Positions 44,334-55,035 are shown, numbered from the stretch's first letter. The stretch: DNA of 64,000 bases from Planktomarina sp. (GCA_017856985.1 JAFMEA010000001.1:1-64000); one strand, 5' to 3'. Numbers and translations: made by a program. Notes: generated by a model from the sequence alone, not told the origin.

Positions 44334-46967
44334 TCACATTTTTGATTTAAGTTCGTAAATTAATTCTAAAGCTTCTTTTGGGCTTAAGTTATCAGGTTGA
44401 ACTTTTGCTATGGTCTCTTCCAATAGCGAAGATTTGGCGGGAGTAGAGGCTGGAATTGCTGAAAACAGTGGCAGGTCATCGATTAATGCTTTTTGTTTAC
44501 TGGAGCCCTCTCGTTCTCCTCTTTCTAGGGCCTCAAGTACAACCTTAGCCCTTTCCAAAACCATTGGTGGCAGGCCAGCGAGCTTCGCCACTTGTACGCC
44601 GTAAGAGCGGTCTGCGGCTCCCTTCTTTACTTCATGTAAAAACACAACCTCCCCCTCCCATTCTCGAACTGTCACTGTAGCGTTTTCAACTTTCTCCAGT
44701 TTGGCTGATAGCTGAGTGAGTTCATGGTAATGGGTGGCAAATAAAGCGCGGCATTGATTGACATCATGAAGGTACTCAAGGGTGGCCCAAGCTATAGAGA
44801 GTCCATCGTAGGTGGAGGTGCCTCGGCCAATTTCATCTAGAATTACCAGCGCTCGATTATCCGCTTGGTTCAGTATGGCTGCGGTCTCCACCATTTCGAC
44901 CATGAACGTGGAACGCCCTCGGGCAAGATCGTCTGATGCACCTACGCGGCTGAAAATTTGTGAAACAACTCCAATTTCTGCTCTGGTGGCAGGTACGTAG
45001 GATCCAGCTTGTGCAAGCAGGGCGATCAAAGCATTTTGACGAAGAAAGGTTGATTTGCCAGACATGTTTGGACCGGTAAGAAGCCATATAGATTCATCAT
45101 TACTGTTTAATGTACAATCGTTTGCTACAAAAACAGAGGATGATTGGTTTTTTAGAGCACTTTCGACAACGGGATGGCGGCCTTGATCGATTATAAAACC
45201 TCTGCCATTATTAATTTTTGGCTTTACCCAGCTCTCGCTTACAGCAAGCTCAGAGAGGGCAGAGGCTACATCAATTTCGGCTATTGCAGTGCTGAGAAGT
45301 TGAAGGCTTGGCGCACTAGATAAGACCATTTCTTTTAAATGATTAAAAATCTCTTGCTCTAAGCTGATAGTTTTCCCTGCAGCGTTTAATATTTTTGTTT
45401 CAAGCTCACCCAGTTTTATAGTTGTAAACCGTACTGCATTAGCTGTTGTTTGCCTGTGAATGAATGTTTCAGAAAGAGAGGGCGCAAGCATTCGCTGTGC
45501 ATGGGCTGCAGTCGTTTCAATAAAATAACCTAATACGTTATTATGTTTTATTTTTAATGAAGAAATTTCAGCTAAAATTGAATAATCAGATTGCATTTTT
45601 GCAATGATTAGTCTTGCTTCATCCCGTAAGGCCCGTACTTCATCAAGATCATCTGAATATCCTGTATCAATAAAGCCACCATCACGGGTTAAGATTGGTG
45701 GATTAGAGATTAGTGCCGTGGTTAATTCGTTTGAGAGTAAATCATGGCCGACTAGGTCTGGGTTTATACTACTAAGAAGGCTTGGCAGTGATTTTTCAGA
45801 TAATAGTTGGCTGACCTTAATTGCCTGCATAGTTCCATTGGCTATCGCCACTAGGTCACGTGGCCCTCCCCGCCCCAACGCTAGACGGCTTAGTGCGCGC
45901 TCGATATCTGGTAACTGTTTTAAGGCGATGCGTATCGCTGTGCGCGTGCCACTCTCTTCACAAAAAAACTGAATAGCGTTTGCTCTCTCGGAGATTAAGT
46001 CGATGCGTTGGGATGGGGTTGTGATTCTTTGGTATAAAAGTCGGGCTCCTGCGCCAGTTACCGTACGATCTACAGCAAATAGCAAAGAGCCCTGATGATT
46101 ACCATTTAGTGTTTCTGTTAACTCTAAGTTGCGACGTGTTGCAGCATCTATTGATACGAAGTCACCCTGTGCTTCACGAATGGGTAACTGTAAAAGAGGG
46201 GTTTGTTCTTTTTGAGTAGTACTTAAATACTCAATTAACACACCAAGGGCGGCGGTGTCTGAACGGCCCAACTCATTAAAAACGCTAACCTTTTTATCAC
46301 CATAAACCCCTATAAGGCTCTGTAACCCAGATTCACTGTCAAAAACAGTTGGAGGCATTTTTGTTGAGGCAGCTCCTGAGTCAAAAATAATTTCATGAAT
46401 GCTAACATCTGCATCTTCAGAAACTAAAATTTCTGCTGGCGCCAGTCGAGCGAGTTCAGGCCCAAGTTGACTAAGTAAACACGACCTATAACAAACGATG
46501 CCTGTTGAAATATCAACCCAGGCAAGGCAGCTTTCATCACGAACGTTGGAAAAAGCTGCCAAGAAGTTGCTTTTTCTGGGGTTTAGCAAACTATCTTCGG
46601 TAAGTGTTCCAGGTGTAACCAAGCGCACAACACCGCGTTTTACAACAGACTTTGAGCCACGCTTTTTGGCCTCTTTGGGGTCTTCCAGTTGCTCGCAAAC
46701 AGCAACACGAAACCCCTTTCGAATTAGTCTTAGAAGGTAACCCTCTGAGGAGTGTACCGGAACACCACACATTGGAATGTCTTCACCCAAATGTTTCCCA
46801 CGTTTTGTAAGTGCTATATCCAGCGCCTGAGCCGCTAGCACAGCATCGTCAAAAAACAGTTCGTAGAAATCACCCATTCTGTAAAAGAGTAACGCAAGTG
46901 GGTATTCTTTTTTTATTTCAGAAAACTGCGCCATCATAGGCGTAATAGGATACTCAGATTTTTCCAA
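44334..46967 (-). CDS. mutS: DNA mismatch repair protein MutS
   Basis: The 877-residue mismatch sensor has the mismatch-reading motif FYRMGDFYELFFDDA near the N-terminus, the connector and clamp domains, and the ATPase with GPNMSGKSTFLR, VILDEIGRGTSTYDG and FATHYHELT. The start is TTG at 46967. It is preceded by a strong GGAGG site seven bases away, whereas the frame runs on to 47075 without a better start. It is convergent with grpE and divergent from maeB. Confidence 0.97.
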   Translation of the reverse strand: MEKSEYPITPMMAQFSEIKKEYPLALLFYRMGDFYELFFDDAVLAAQALDIALTKRGKHLGEDIPMCGVPVHSSEGYLLRLIRKGFRVAVCEQLEDPKEAKKRGSKSVVKRGVVRLVTPGTLTEDSLLNPRKSNFLAAFSNVRDESCLAWVDISTGIVCYRSCLLSQLGPELARLAPAEILVSEDADVSIHEIIFDSGAASTKMPPTVFDSESGLQSLIGVYGDKKVSVFNELGRSDTAALGVLIEYLSTTQKEQTPLLQLPIREAQGDFVSIDAATRRNLELTETLNGNHQGSLLFAVDRTVTGAGARLLYQRITTPSQRIDLISERANAIQFFCEESGTRTAIRIALKQLPDIERALSRLALGRGGPRDLVAIANGTMQAIKVSQLLSEKSLPSLLSSINPDLVGHDLLSNELTTALISNPPILTRDGGFIDTGYSDDLDEVRALRDEARLIIAKMQSDYSILAEISSLKIKHNNVLGYFIETTAAHAQRMLAPSLSETFIHRQTTANAVRFTTIKLGELETKILNAAGKTISLEQEIFNHLKEMVLSSAPSLQLLSTAIAEIDVASALSELAVSESWVKPKINNGRGFIIDQGRHPVVESALKNQSSSVFVANDCTLNSNDESIWLLTGPNMSGKSTFLRQNALIALLAQAGSYVPATRAEIGVVSQIFSRVGASDDLARGRSTFMVEMVETAAILNQADNRALVILDEIGRGTSTYDGLSIAWATLEYLHDVNQCRALFATHYHELTQLSAKLEKVENATVTVREWEGEVVFLHEVKKGAADRSYGVQVAKLAGLPPMVLERAKVVLEALERGEREGSSKQKALIDDLPLFSAIPASTPAKSSLLEETIAKVQPDNLSPKEALELIYELKSKM

Positions 46968-47076
46968 AACAACACCTCCGCAATAGAACGACTTTAAGCA
47001 AAGATGAAAGTAAAAGGAAGCGGTTGTCGTTGCTTTGTTGGTTCGATACAAGGTTATTTCAACCAGGAGTGCCATA

Positions 47077-49332
47077 ATGGCTAATAATAAAGTAACAGAT
47101 GAAGACGCGCTGGCGTTTCACTTAGAGCCAACACCAGGTAAGTTTGAGATCACCGCAACCGTTCCCATGACAACTCAGCGCGATCTGTCTTTGGCATATT
47201 CTCCTGGGGTAGCCGTGCCGTGTTTAAAGATTTCAGAAAACCCAGAGTTGGCCTATGATTACACTAATAAGGGAAACCTAGTTGCTGTAATTTCAAACGG
47301 TACAGCGGTGCTGGGACTTGGTAATCTTGGAGCATTGGGTAGCAAGCCTGTAATGGAAGGCAAAGCCGTTTTGTTTAAGAGGTTTGCAGATGTTAATTCA
47401 ATTGACATAGAGCTCGATACTGAGGACCCAGACGAATTCATTAAAGCTGTCAAGTTAATGGGACCTACTTTTGGGGGAATTAATCTTGAGGATATCAAGG
47501 CTCCAGAGTGCTTTATAATCGAGCAAGCTTTAAAAGAAGAAATGGACATACCAGTATTCCATGATGACCAGCATGGAACGGCCGTAATTTGTGCGGCCGG
47601 TCTAATAAATGCGCTACATTTGTCTGGCAAAAAAATCCAAGATGTAAAAATTGTTTTGAATGGAGCTGGTGCGGCTGGAATCGCATGTGTTGAGCTACTT
47701 AAATCAATGGGTGCAAAACATAACAATTGTGTAGTTTGTGATACTAAGGGCGTTATATATCAGGGCCGAACAGAAGGCATGAACCAGTGGAAATCAGCGC
47801 ACGCTGTCGCTACTGAAATGCGGTCTCTGGGTGAAGCAATGGTTGACGCAGATGTCTTTTTAGGGGTTTCGGTTAAAGGAGCTGTCACTCAAGACATGGT
47901 TAAAAAAATGGCAGAAAACCCAGTAATTTTTGCAATGGCAAACCCAGACCCTGAAATTACACCAGAAGAAGCTCACGAGGTACGATCTGACGCAATTGTC
48001 GCCACCGGTCGCTCTGATTACCCAAACCAGGTAAATAATGTTTTGGGTTTCCCCTATTTATTTCGCGGCGCATTGGATATTCATGCGCGCGCCATCAACG
48101 ATGAGATGAAAATTGCTTGTGCGCGGGCGCTGGCAGAATTAGCGCGTGAAGACGTACCAGATGAAGTGGCGCTAGCCTATGGAACAAAGCTAAGTTTTGG
48201 GCGGGATTATATTATTCCAACACCGTTTGACCCAAGGCTTATTCACCGCATTCCGCCAGCCGTGGCGCGGGCGGGTATGGATACTGGGGCGGCCCGCCGT
48301 CCAATCATCGATATGGATGGTTATGAGCTGTCATTAAAAACCCGTATGGACCCAACGGCTAGTATTTTAAGAGGGATCAATGCGCGCGCTCGGTCTTCTC
48401 AGGCGCGTATGATATTTTCAGAAGGGCACGATGAACGTGTTTTACGCGCTGCTGTTATGTATCAACGTGAAGGTTTTGGAAACGCTATAGTTGTCGGCCG
48501 TGAGAGTGTGGTCAAGGCAAAACTAGAGGAGGCTGGACTTGGTGACGCGGTAGCTGAGATAGAGATCGTTAATGCTGCAACCACACCTCACTTAGATACA
48601 TACAAAGAGTACCTGTATAATCGGCTTCAGCGTAAAGGCTTTGATCAAACAGATGTGCTTCGGCTTGCTGGTAGAGATAGGCATGTTTTTGGCTCTTTGA
48701 TGTTAGCCCATGGTCATGGTGATGGTCTAGTGACGGGTGTTACTAGAAAATCAGCGCATGTTTTGGAACTAATCAATCATGTATATGATGTTGGTCCTCA
48801 CGATGGGGCGGTTGGTGTAACAGCAGTTTTGTCTAAAGGTAAAATTGTTCTGATTTCAGATACATTAGTACACGAGTGGCCAAATGAGAACGACTTGGCT
48901 GATATTGCAGAACGGGCTGCGGGCGTCGCCCGTGCTCTTGGACTTGAACCACGGGTCGCTTTTGTTAGCTTTTCAACTTTTGGCTATCCTATCTCTGAGC
49001 GAGCAGAGAAAATGCGGATAGCCCCAAGAGTTTTAGCGAAAAGGGATGTTGATTTTGAGTTTGAAGGAGAGATGGCAGTAGATGTAGCTCTTAATATCCA
49101 AGAAATGAAAAAGTATCCGTTCAGCCGCCTTTCAGGACCAGCTAATATACTTGTTGTTCCCGCGCGGCATTCGGCGTCTATTTCAGTAAAGCTTTTGCAA
49201 GAAATGGGTGGCGCAACTATTATTGGACCAATTCTTACTGGTATTGATAAGCCAATTCAAATTTGTTCGACAGTTTCTTCAGTAACTGACATTCTCAATA
49301 TGGCTGTTATCGCAGCCTGCAATATCAGATAA
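47077..49332 (+). CDS. maeB: NADP-dependent malic enzyme, MaeB type (malic domain + phosphotransacetylase-like domain)
   Basis: The 751-residue fused protein has an N-terminal malic domain (SLAYSPGVAVPC; NAD-binding GAGAAGIAC; ANPDPEI) and from about residue 430 a phosphate acetyltransferase-like domain (SEGHDERVLRAA; TDILNMAV end) that usually regulates rather than catalyses. It converts malate to pyruvate and CO2 with NADPH. The ATG at 47077 has AGGAG nine bases upstream; a longer frame to 47035 is not supported. Confidence 0.95.
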   Translation: MANNKVTDEDALAFHLEPTPGKFEITATVPMTTQRDLSLAYSPGVAVPCLKISENPELAYDYTNKGNLVAVISNGTAVLGLGNLGALGSKPVMEGKAVLFKRFADVNSIDIELDTEDPDEFIKAVKLMGPTFGGINLEDIKAPECFIIEQALKEEMDIPVFHDDQHGTAVICAAGLINALHLSGKKIQDVKIVLNGAGAAGIACVELLKSMGAKHNNCVVCDTKGVIYQGRTEGMNQWKSAHAVATEMRSLGEAMVDADVFLGVSVKGAVTQDMVKKMAENPVIFAMANPDPEITPEEAHEVRSDAIVATGRSDYPNQVNNVLGFPYLFRGALDIHARAINDEMKIACARALAELAREDVPDEVALAYGTKLSFGRDYIIPTPFDPRLIHRIPPAVARAGMDTGAARRPIIDMDGYELSLKTRMDPTASILRGINARARSSQARMIFSEGHDERVLRAAVMYQREGFGNAIVVGRESVVKAKLEEAGLGDAVAEIEIVNAATTPHLDTYKEYLYNRLQRKGFDQTDVLRLAGRDRHVFGSLMLAHGHGDGLVTGVTRKSAHVLELINHVYDVGPHDGAVGVTAVLSKGKIVLISDTLVHEWPNENDLADIAERAAGVARALGLEPRVAFVSFSTFGYPISERAEKMRIAPRVLAKRDVDFEFEGEMAVDVALNIQEMKKYPFSRLSGPANILVVPARHSASISVKLLQEMGGATIIGPILTGIDKPIQICSTVSSVTDILNMAVIAACNIR

Positions 49333-49436
49333 TGATCTATGATATTGGGCCTATTAACACTGATTTTTGTTATTTTTCTGATTAAAAATTTATCTTAGGT
49401 CTATAAAGGTAGAAACTGAATTCAAATGGTGAAGTT

Positions 49437-50156
49437 ATGAGAATAGCGATGTGGTCTGGACCGAGGAATTTGTCCACTGCATTGATGTATGCTTTTGGAA
49501 ACCGGGCTGATACTACAATTTCTGATGAACCCTACTATGGGGCATACTTGCACCATTCCGGCGCCAAACATCCTATGAATGAAATCATTATTGAAAGTCA
49601 GTCAAAAGACCCAGATTTAATAAGTTCTGCATTGACAGGACCAGTCCCTAAGCCCTTTAAAATTTGGTACCAAAAACTTATAACACATCATATGTTGCCA
49701 AAATTTTCTCTAGACTGGGTTGGTAAACAAAAAAATGTTTTTTTGATCCGTAGTCCGGCTAAGGTTATTTCCAGCTACGCTCGGAAGCGACAAAACCCAT
49801 CACTAGACGATCTAGGGTTTCTGCAACAAAAAAACATTTTTGATTATTGTTTGTCGCTTGGTCAGGAACCCATTGTGATTGATAGCGATGATATCTTAGA
49901 AAACCCAAGAGCTTCACTTTCTGCGCTTTGTTATGCTCTCGGAATAAACTTTGATGAGGCTATGCTAAGTTGGGTTGCTGGTCCTCGTGCTGAAGATGGG
50001 GTGTGGGCAGCACATTGGTACGATTCTGTCCATAAATCCACAGGGTTTTCTAAGCCACCATCATCAACGCCAGATTTAGGTAATGAGTTTTCTGATATTT
50101 TGAATATTGCCAACGGGTTATACGACCAGTTCAATACTATTAAAATTAAGGTTTAA
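49437..50156 (+). CDS. sulfotransferase-like P-loop protein
   Basis: The 239-residue protein begins MRIAMWSGPRNLSTAL, the PAPS-binding-like loop of a sulfotransferase subgroup that is widespread in marine bacteria. It has a second segment KNVFLIRSPAKVISSYARK, like the 3'-phosphate-binding region. The acceptor is unknown. It stands alone between maeB and argG with 104 bases before it. No transport or sulfate-activation genes are adjacent. It has no signal peptide. The fold call is good; the activity is not proven by sequence. Confidence 0.75.
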   Translation: MRIAMWSGPRNLSTALMYAFGNRADTTISDEPYYGAYLHHSGAKHPMNEIIIESQSKDPDLISSALTGPVPKPFKIWYQKLITHHMLPKFSLDWVGKQKNVFLIRSPAKVISSYARKRQNPSLDDLGFLQQKNIFDYCLSLGQEPIVIDSDDILENPRASLSALCYALGINFDEAMLSWVAGPRAEDGVWAAHWYDSVHKSTGFSKPPSSTPDLGNEFSDILNIANGLYDQFNTIKIKV

Positions 50157-50223
50157 AAGCTTAAATTACAAAAACGAAAAACACTTACGCTTACGCAATT
50201 TATTTTTTGACCTAAACAAAAAC

Positions 50224-51441
50224 CTATATCACGCGCCTTTTCCGAGCTGCTAATAGCTTTAATCGTAGTGCGTTAAGTTGTATAAAACCTGCTGCATCCT
50301 TTTGATCATAAGCCCCAGCGTCATCTTCAAAAGTAACATGAGCCTCTGAGTACAAGCTGTAATCTGACCAGCGACTAACAGTTTTTACAGAACCCTTATA
50401 AAGCTTCAAGCGTACAGTCCCCGTCACGTACTCCTGAGAGCTGTCAATCAGCGCCTGCAACATTTCGCGTTCTGGGCTAAACCAAAACCCATTATAAATT
50501 AGTTCAGCATATCTCGGCATTAGCTCGTCTTTAAGGTGTGCCGCACCTCGGTCTAATGTTATTGACTCAATTCCACGATGAGCTTCTAGCAACAATGTGC
50601 CACCCGGGGTTTCATATACTCCACGTGATTTCATGCCCACAAATCGCCCCTCAACTAAATCCAGCCTACCAATGCCATGTTTACCCCCTAAATCGTTAAG
50701 CTCAGTCAGGATTTCGGCGGGCGACAAGATTACACCATTCACCGCTTCAGCGTCGCCCGACTTAAATCCAATTTCAACATATTCTGGTTTGTCCGGTGCA
50801 AGTTCAGGCTTTATGGTCCGTTGATAAACGTAATCAGGGGCTTCTTTAGATGGGTCTTCCAGTACTTTACCTTCTGAAGATGTGTGAAGTAGGTTTGCAT
50901 CCACGCTAAAAGGTGCTTCACCACGTTTGTCCTTAGCTATTGGGATTTGATGCTTTTCAGCAAACTCTATAAGTGAGGAACGACTAGAAAGATCCCAGTC
51001 GCGCCAAGGGGCAATCACCTTTATGTCTGGATTTAGAGCGTAGGCAGCTAACTCAAACCGGACTTGATCGTTTCCTTTTCCGGTTGCCCCATGCGCTATT
51101 GCATTTGCTCCCTCAAGATCTGCAATTTCAACTAGACGCTTTGATATCAACGGTCGTGCGATGGACGTACCTAGAAGGTATAGACCCTCATATAAGGCAT
51201 TTGCCCTGAACATCGGGAACACAAAGTCTCGCACAAACTCTTCACGCAAGTCTTCAACGTAAATTGACGATGCGCCCATTTTTTCCGCCTTAGCCCGAGC
51301 GGGCTCAAGCTCTTCACCTTGGCCCAGATCGGCAGTAAATGTGACAACATCGCAGTTATATTCAGTTTGTAACCACTTTAAAATTATTGATGTGTCCAGC
51401 CCACCTGAATAGGCTAAAATTATTTTTGTAGGCGAAGCCAT
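50224..51441 (-). CDS. argG: argininosuccinate synthase
   Basis: The 405-residue enzyme joins citrulline and aspartate with ATP. The ATP loop AYSGGLDTS is at 9-17; other marks are [24 protein letters not shown] and the substrate region [15 protein letters not shown] near 270. The length is normal. It is convergent with the sulfotransferase-like gene and divergent from ilvA over a 217-base spacer in which I see no gene, tRNA or clear operator. Confidence 0.98.
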   Translation of the reverse strand: MASPTKIILAYSGGLDTSIILKWLQTEYNCDVVTFTADLGQGEELEPARAKAEKMGASSIYVEDLREEFVRDFVFPMFRANALYEGLYLLGTSIARPLISKRLVEIADLEGANAIAHGATGKGNDQVRFELAAYALNPDIKVIAPWRDWDLSSRSSLIEFAEKHQIPIAKDKRGEAPFSVDANLLHTSSEGKVLEDPSKEAPDYVYQRTIKPELAPDKPEYVEIGFKSGDAEAVNGVILSPAEILTELNDLGGKHGIGRLDLVEGRFVGMKSRGVYETPGGTLLLEAHRGIESITLDRGAAHLKDELMPRYAELIYNGFWFSPEREMLQALIDSSQEYVTGTVRLKLYKGSVKTVSRWSDYSLYSEAHVTFEDDAGAYDQKDAAGFIQLNALRLKLLAARKRRVI

Positions 51442-51658
51442 CCATAGTCCAATCTAAGTTCAGCGAGTTAAATATACAGAGGGGCGTACAATTTTTTTAT
51501 GTTATCGGCAAGTTTTCTAGAATCAATTTTATAGGTGAATTTTTGACTTCTTAAATTTTCAGGATGAATCAACATGAGTAGTTTCCCACCTCTCCCTGCG
51601 TTACTTCTTTAGAGCTATAACTTGCGCATTTTGACGGTTTGGGCCACTAGTCAAACCC

Positions 51659-52894
51659 ATGACAGATTTTAGTAAGCAAACTGCCCTTGCAACGAAGCGT
51701 ATGAGAGAGTTTTTTTCTCCGACACCACTGCAGCGGAACGATCACTTATCGGCGATATATGATGCCGATATTTGGCTAAAACGAGAAGACTTGTCCCCTG
51801 TTCGATCATACAAGTTACGGGGTGCTTACAATGCGATGAGCAAGCAAACTGACAAGCAGGTGTTTGTATGTGCTAGCGCGGGTAACCACGCCCAAGGGGT
51901 TGCTTTTGTATGTCGTCATATGAAGAAGAATGGCGTTATATTTATGCCGGTTACCACACCACAGCAAAAGATAAACAAAACTAAGCTATTTGGTGGTGAA
52001 TGGGTTGAGGTGCGCCTAGTCGGGGATTATTTCGATGATACTCTCAGCGCTAGCAAGTCACACTGCAAAAAAGTTGGTGGCCACTTTCTATCACCTTTTG
52101 ACGACCTTGATGTTATTGAGGGGCAGGCAACTGTTACGCATGAAATGTTAGAACAGCTTGGTGAGGCCCCTGACTTTTACGTTTTGCCAGTAGGTGGTGG
52201 TGGCCTTTCTTCTTCTGCTCAGCGCCTTCTTTTGGAGCGCGCACCGGAGACAGAAATATATTTTGTCGAACCTTCCGGAGGAAAAAGCCTTGCGGCTGCT
52301 CTTAAAGCGGGCAAGCCAACAAAGATTGAAAGTGTAGATACTTTTGTAGATGGCGCTGCCGTTGCAAAAATCGGTGACTATACCTTTCAGTTTTTGAAGG
52401 AGGTTAACGAAGATCATGTTTTGGCTATTCCAGAGGATCGGATTTGTACAACAATTTTGGAAATGTTGAATATTGAAGGTATTGTTTTGGAACCAGCTGG
52501 GGCGTTAGCCCTAGATGCTTTAAAAGATATAAGTGCCAAGATTAAAGGTAAAAAAGTTGTTTGTGTTTCGTCTGGTGGAAATTTTGACTTTGAAAGATTG
52601 CCCGAAGTAAAAGAGCGGGCTCAACGGTTCATAGGTGTTAAAAAATATTTTATCTTGCGCATGCCTCAAAGGCCAGGAGCCTTAAAGGAGTTTTTGAGCT
52701 TACTGGGCCCAGACGATGATATATCAAGATTTGAATATTTGAAAAAATCGGCACGCAATTTTGGGACAGTTCTTTTAGGCATTGAGACCTCGTCGCCAGA
52801 AAACTTTAATAGTTTATCTGCAAGATTGGAGAAGGCCGGTATGTCAATTCGGGATATAACTGATGATGAAACAATGGTAGATTTGATTATTTAA
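51659..52894 (+). CDS. ilvA: threonine ammonia-lyase IlvA
   Basis: The 411-residue PLP enzyme deaminates threonine to 2-oxobutyrate, the first step of isoleucine synthesis. The PLP lysine is in SYKLRGAYNAM, the glycine loop is VGGGGLSS, and SAGNHAQG is the substrate loop. A C-terminal ACT-like regulatory domain (about 325-411) is of the short type. It is convergent with the Nudix gene. Confidence 0.95.
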   Translation: MTDFSKQTALATKRMREFFSPTPLQRNDHLSAIYDADIWLKREDLSPVRSYKLRGAYNAMSKQTDKQVFVCASAGNHAQGVAFVCRHMKKNGVIFMPVTTPQQKINKTKLFGGEWVEVRLVGDYFDDTLSASKSHCKKVGGHFLSPFDDLDVIEGQATVTHEMLEQLGEAPDFYVLPVGGGGLSSSAQRLLLERAPETEIYFVEPSGGKSLAAALKAGKPTKIESVDTFVDGAAVAKIGDYTFQFLKEVNEDHVLAIPEDRICTTILEMLNIEGIVLEPAGALALDALKDISAKIKGKKVVCVSSGGNFDFERLPEVKERAQRFIGVKKYFILRMPQRPGALKEFLSLLGPDDDISRFEYLKKSARNFGTVLLGIETSSPENFNSLSARLEKAGMSIRDITDDETMVDLII

Positions 52895-52935
52895 ATGTAG
52901 TTTTAAAAGTGTTTTCTGCCGTAAAGGCTGCTGAG

Positions 52936-53367
52936 TTAAAAGTACAATGACACAGCATGGCGATCACCAGAAACAGCCAGTAGGCTTAAAGCCTCATCAA
53001 TACTTAGGACGATCGGAAAATGGCTTTTCTCAAGGGGGACTGAATGCCGTATTACGGGCCGGGCTGTATAGATTGTACATATTTTTTCGGCTAATAGATT
53101 GTATTCTGGCATAAATATAAATCGCCTAAACCTGAAAAGTATGCGGGGACGATTTATTCGCCATCCCGTTTCTTCTAAAACTTCGCGATGCAAGGCCTGA
53201 ATTGGCTGTTCCCCAGGATCAACGCCACCTCCTGGCAGTTGGTACTCATTATGTATTCCTGCTTGGAAGGTTGTTAAGATACCACCGGCTAATGGCAAAA
53301 TTGCATAGACTCCTGGGCGATGTTTATAATTTTTTTTGGGGTCAGGGCTTTTGCCAAAGCGTTGCAA
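52936..53367 (-). CDS. Nudix hydrolase
   Basis: The 143-residue protein has an intact Nudix box, GGVDPGEQPIQALHREVLEETGW, here given by its key residues (the GxxxxxE and REVLEE glutamates). Nudix proteins hydrolyse nucleoside diphosphates linked to another group; the substrate is unknown. It is divergent from hslO, with an 80-base spacer to its ATG. Relatives have a Nudix gene at the same place. Confidence 0.88.
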   Translation of the reverse strand: MQRFGKSPDPKKNYKHRPGVYAILPLAGGILTTFQAGIHNEYQLPGGGVDPGEQPIQALHREVLEETGWRINRPRILFRFRRFIFMPEYNLLAEKICTIYTARPVIRHSVPLEKSHFPIVLSIDEALSLLAVSGDRHAVSLYF

Positions 53368-53447
53368 TTTAGTCTCCGAGGGTTGGTGCCTGTCTAGACG
53401 TGCTTATATGTACAAGCTATGGCAAGTCCAACATATGGAAAGAATTT

Positions 53448-54437
53448 ATGATAAAGCCATTAAATAAAAAGTCAGACGATAAGGTTTTACCCTTTCAGCT
53501 GGATGTTTCTGATATACGGGGGCGCATGGCGCGCCTGGATAGCGTTTTGGATGAAATATTATCACAACATGATTACCCAGTAGTAATTGAGGGTCTTGTG
53601 ACAGAAATGGTTTTATTAACGGCCTTAATTGGTCAAACCATGAAATTACGATGGAAACTTTCACTTCAAGTAAGGGGTAATGGACCAGTCCGACTTATAG
53701 CTACAGACTACTATGGCCCTAAAGATGATGGTGAACCAGCCAAAATTCGTGCCTACGCCAGCTATGATTCTGATAAGGTTGACTTAAGTGCCTCAGGTTT
53801 TTCCCAAATTGGCAAAGGACACTTTGCTATTTTGATTGATCAGGGACAAGATACAACGCCTTACCAAGGAATAACTCCAATTTCTGGTGGTTCACTTTCA
53901 GGCTGTGCTGAGACATATTTTGCGCAATCTGAGCAACTTCCAACACGGTTTTCTCTCGCGTTTGGCCATTCGCAAGAATCTGACGGTAGTAGTGGTAGAA
54001 GAGCCGGTGGGATCATGCTTCAGCACATGCCAACACCCGGTGAACATGTGGCAATCGAAGAGGGGATATCTAGTGACGGCCTTCTAAGAGCGAGTGATAT
54101 TTTGGATGGTGATGAAAACGAGAACTGGGACCGTGTAAATTTACTATTGGACACAGCTGACGAGTTAGAAATGGTTGGACCGTTGTTGGATCCTGGACGT
54201 CTGATACAGCTCCTTTTTCATGAGGAAAGTCCTCGTATTTTTGAAACACAAAAGATAAAATTTGGCTGTACATGCTCAGAGGACCGTGTGCGGCAGAGCC
54301 TGTCTATTTATTCAGCAAAAGATATAGGCCACATGACCACAAAAGATAACAAAGTAACTGCTGATTGTCAGTTTTGTGGCTCACACTATACTTTTGAACC
54401 AAGTACACTTGGGTTTGAGGCAAATTCAACAGATTAA
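53448..54437 (+). CDS. hslO: redox-regulated chaperone Hsp33
   Basis: The 329-residue holdase has the family core and a C-terminal zinc switch, CTC followed 31 residues on by CQFC. Oxidation of these cysteines releases zinc and activates the chaperone. The ATG at 53448 is preferred to an upstream GTG frame that begins at 53400. It ends one base before the start of the CoA pyrophosphatase gene. Confidence 0.93.
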   Translation: MIKPLNKKSDDKVLPFQLDVSDIRGRMARLDSVLDEILSQHDYPVVIEGLVTEMVLLTALIGQTMKLRWKLSLQVRGNGPVRLIATDYYGPKDDGEPAKIRAYASYDSDKVDLSASGFSQIGKGHFAILIDQGQDTTPYQGITPISGGSLSGCAETYFAQSEQLPTRFSLAFGHSQESDGSSGRRAGGIMLQHMPTPGEHVAIEEGISSDGLLRASDILDGDENENWDRVNLLLDTADELEMVGPLLDPGRLIQLLFHEESPRIFETQKIKFGCTCSEDRVRQSLSIYSAKDIGHMTTKDNKVTADCQFCGSHYTFEPSTLGFEANSTD

Positions 54438-54438
54438 A

Positions 54439-55035
54439 ATGAACCAAGAAAAAAACGACATTTTGCGAGCAATAGCTCAACCAGCTGCAACTACCTCCGA
54501 CTTTGATCTGAATCCTAATGGTAATCATAGTGCTGCGGAGTTGAAAAGTGCTGGTGTTTTGTTTCCTCTGATAGTCCGACCTGATGGCGTAAACCTCATC
54601 TTGACTAAACGCTCAGCACAGCTGTCGAACCACCCAGGTCAAATTTCTTTTCCGGGAGGTAAGCGTGAGAATGGAGATGCTAATATCGTGTTTACAGCAT
54701 TGAGAGAGGCGCAAGAAGAAATTGGCCTATATCCTGAGAGTGTTGATGTGCTAGGGTCTTTACCAACACACGATACAATAACAGGGTTTAAAATAACCCC
54801 TACAATTGGATGGATTGAGGGAGACTGGGACGCAGTGGCTGATCCGAATGAGGTTTCTGAAATTTTTGAGGTCCCCTTTGTTCAGCTTATGAAGCTGGAA
54901 AACTTTCATTTACAAACACGAGCTTGGAAAGGCGTTAACCGTTCGTATTATAGCGTGCCGTATGGCCCTTACTATATTTGGGGCGCGACGGCCGGTATTC
55001 TGCGTGGATTCTGCAAACAAATGGGTCGGTTATGA
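54439..55035 (+). CDS. Nudix CoA pyrophosphatase (NudL-like)
   Basis: The 198-residue protein has the CoA-specific segment LTKRSAQLSNHPGQISFPGGKRE ahead of the Nudix box (ALREAQEEIGL), given here by its key parts. This is typical of enzymes that cut coenzyme A to phosphopantetheine and 3',5'-ADP. The start ATG at 54439 follows hslO by one base; the longer frame from 54376 overlaps hslO. It ends at an ATGA overlap with cca. Confidence 0.9.
   Translation: MNQEKNDILRAIAQPAATTSDFDLNPNGNHSAAELKSAGVLFPLIVRPDGVNLILTKRSAQLSNHPGQISFPGGKRENGDANIVFTALREAQEEIGLYPESVDVLGSLPTHDTITGFKITPTIGWIEGDWDAVADPNEVSEIFEVPFVQLMKLENFHLQTRAWKGVNRSYYSVPYGPYYIWGATAGILRGFCKQMGRL

Noticed and set aside
45604..45972. 122-codon frame on the strand opposite mutS
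   Set aside because: A shadow of the MutS clamp region, without ribosome site or motif.
47259..47726. 155-codon open frame antisense to maeB
   Set aside because: The forward frame is an unambiguous MaeB; the antisense translation has no recognisable motif and is a codon-bias shadow.
51442..51658. tRNA or small RNA in the argG-ilvA spacer
   Set aside because: No cloverleaf, no TTCRA arm and no terminator hairpin could be found by eye.
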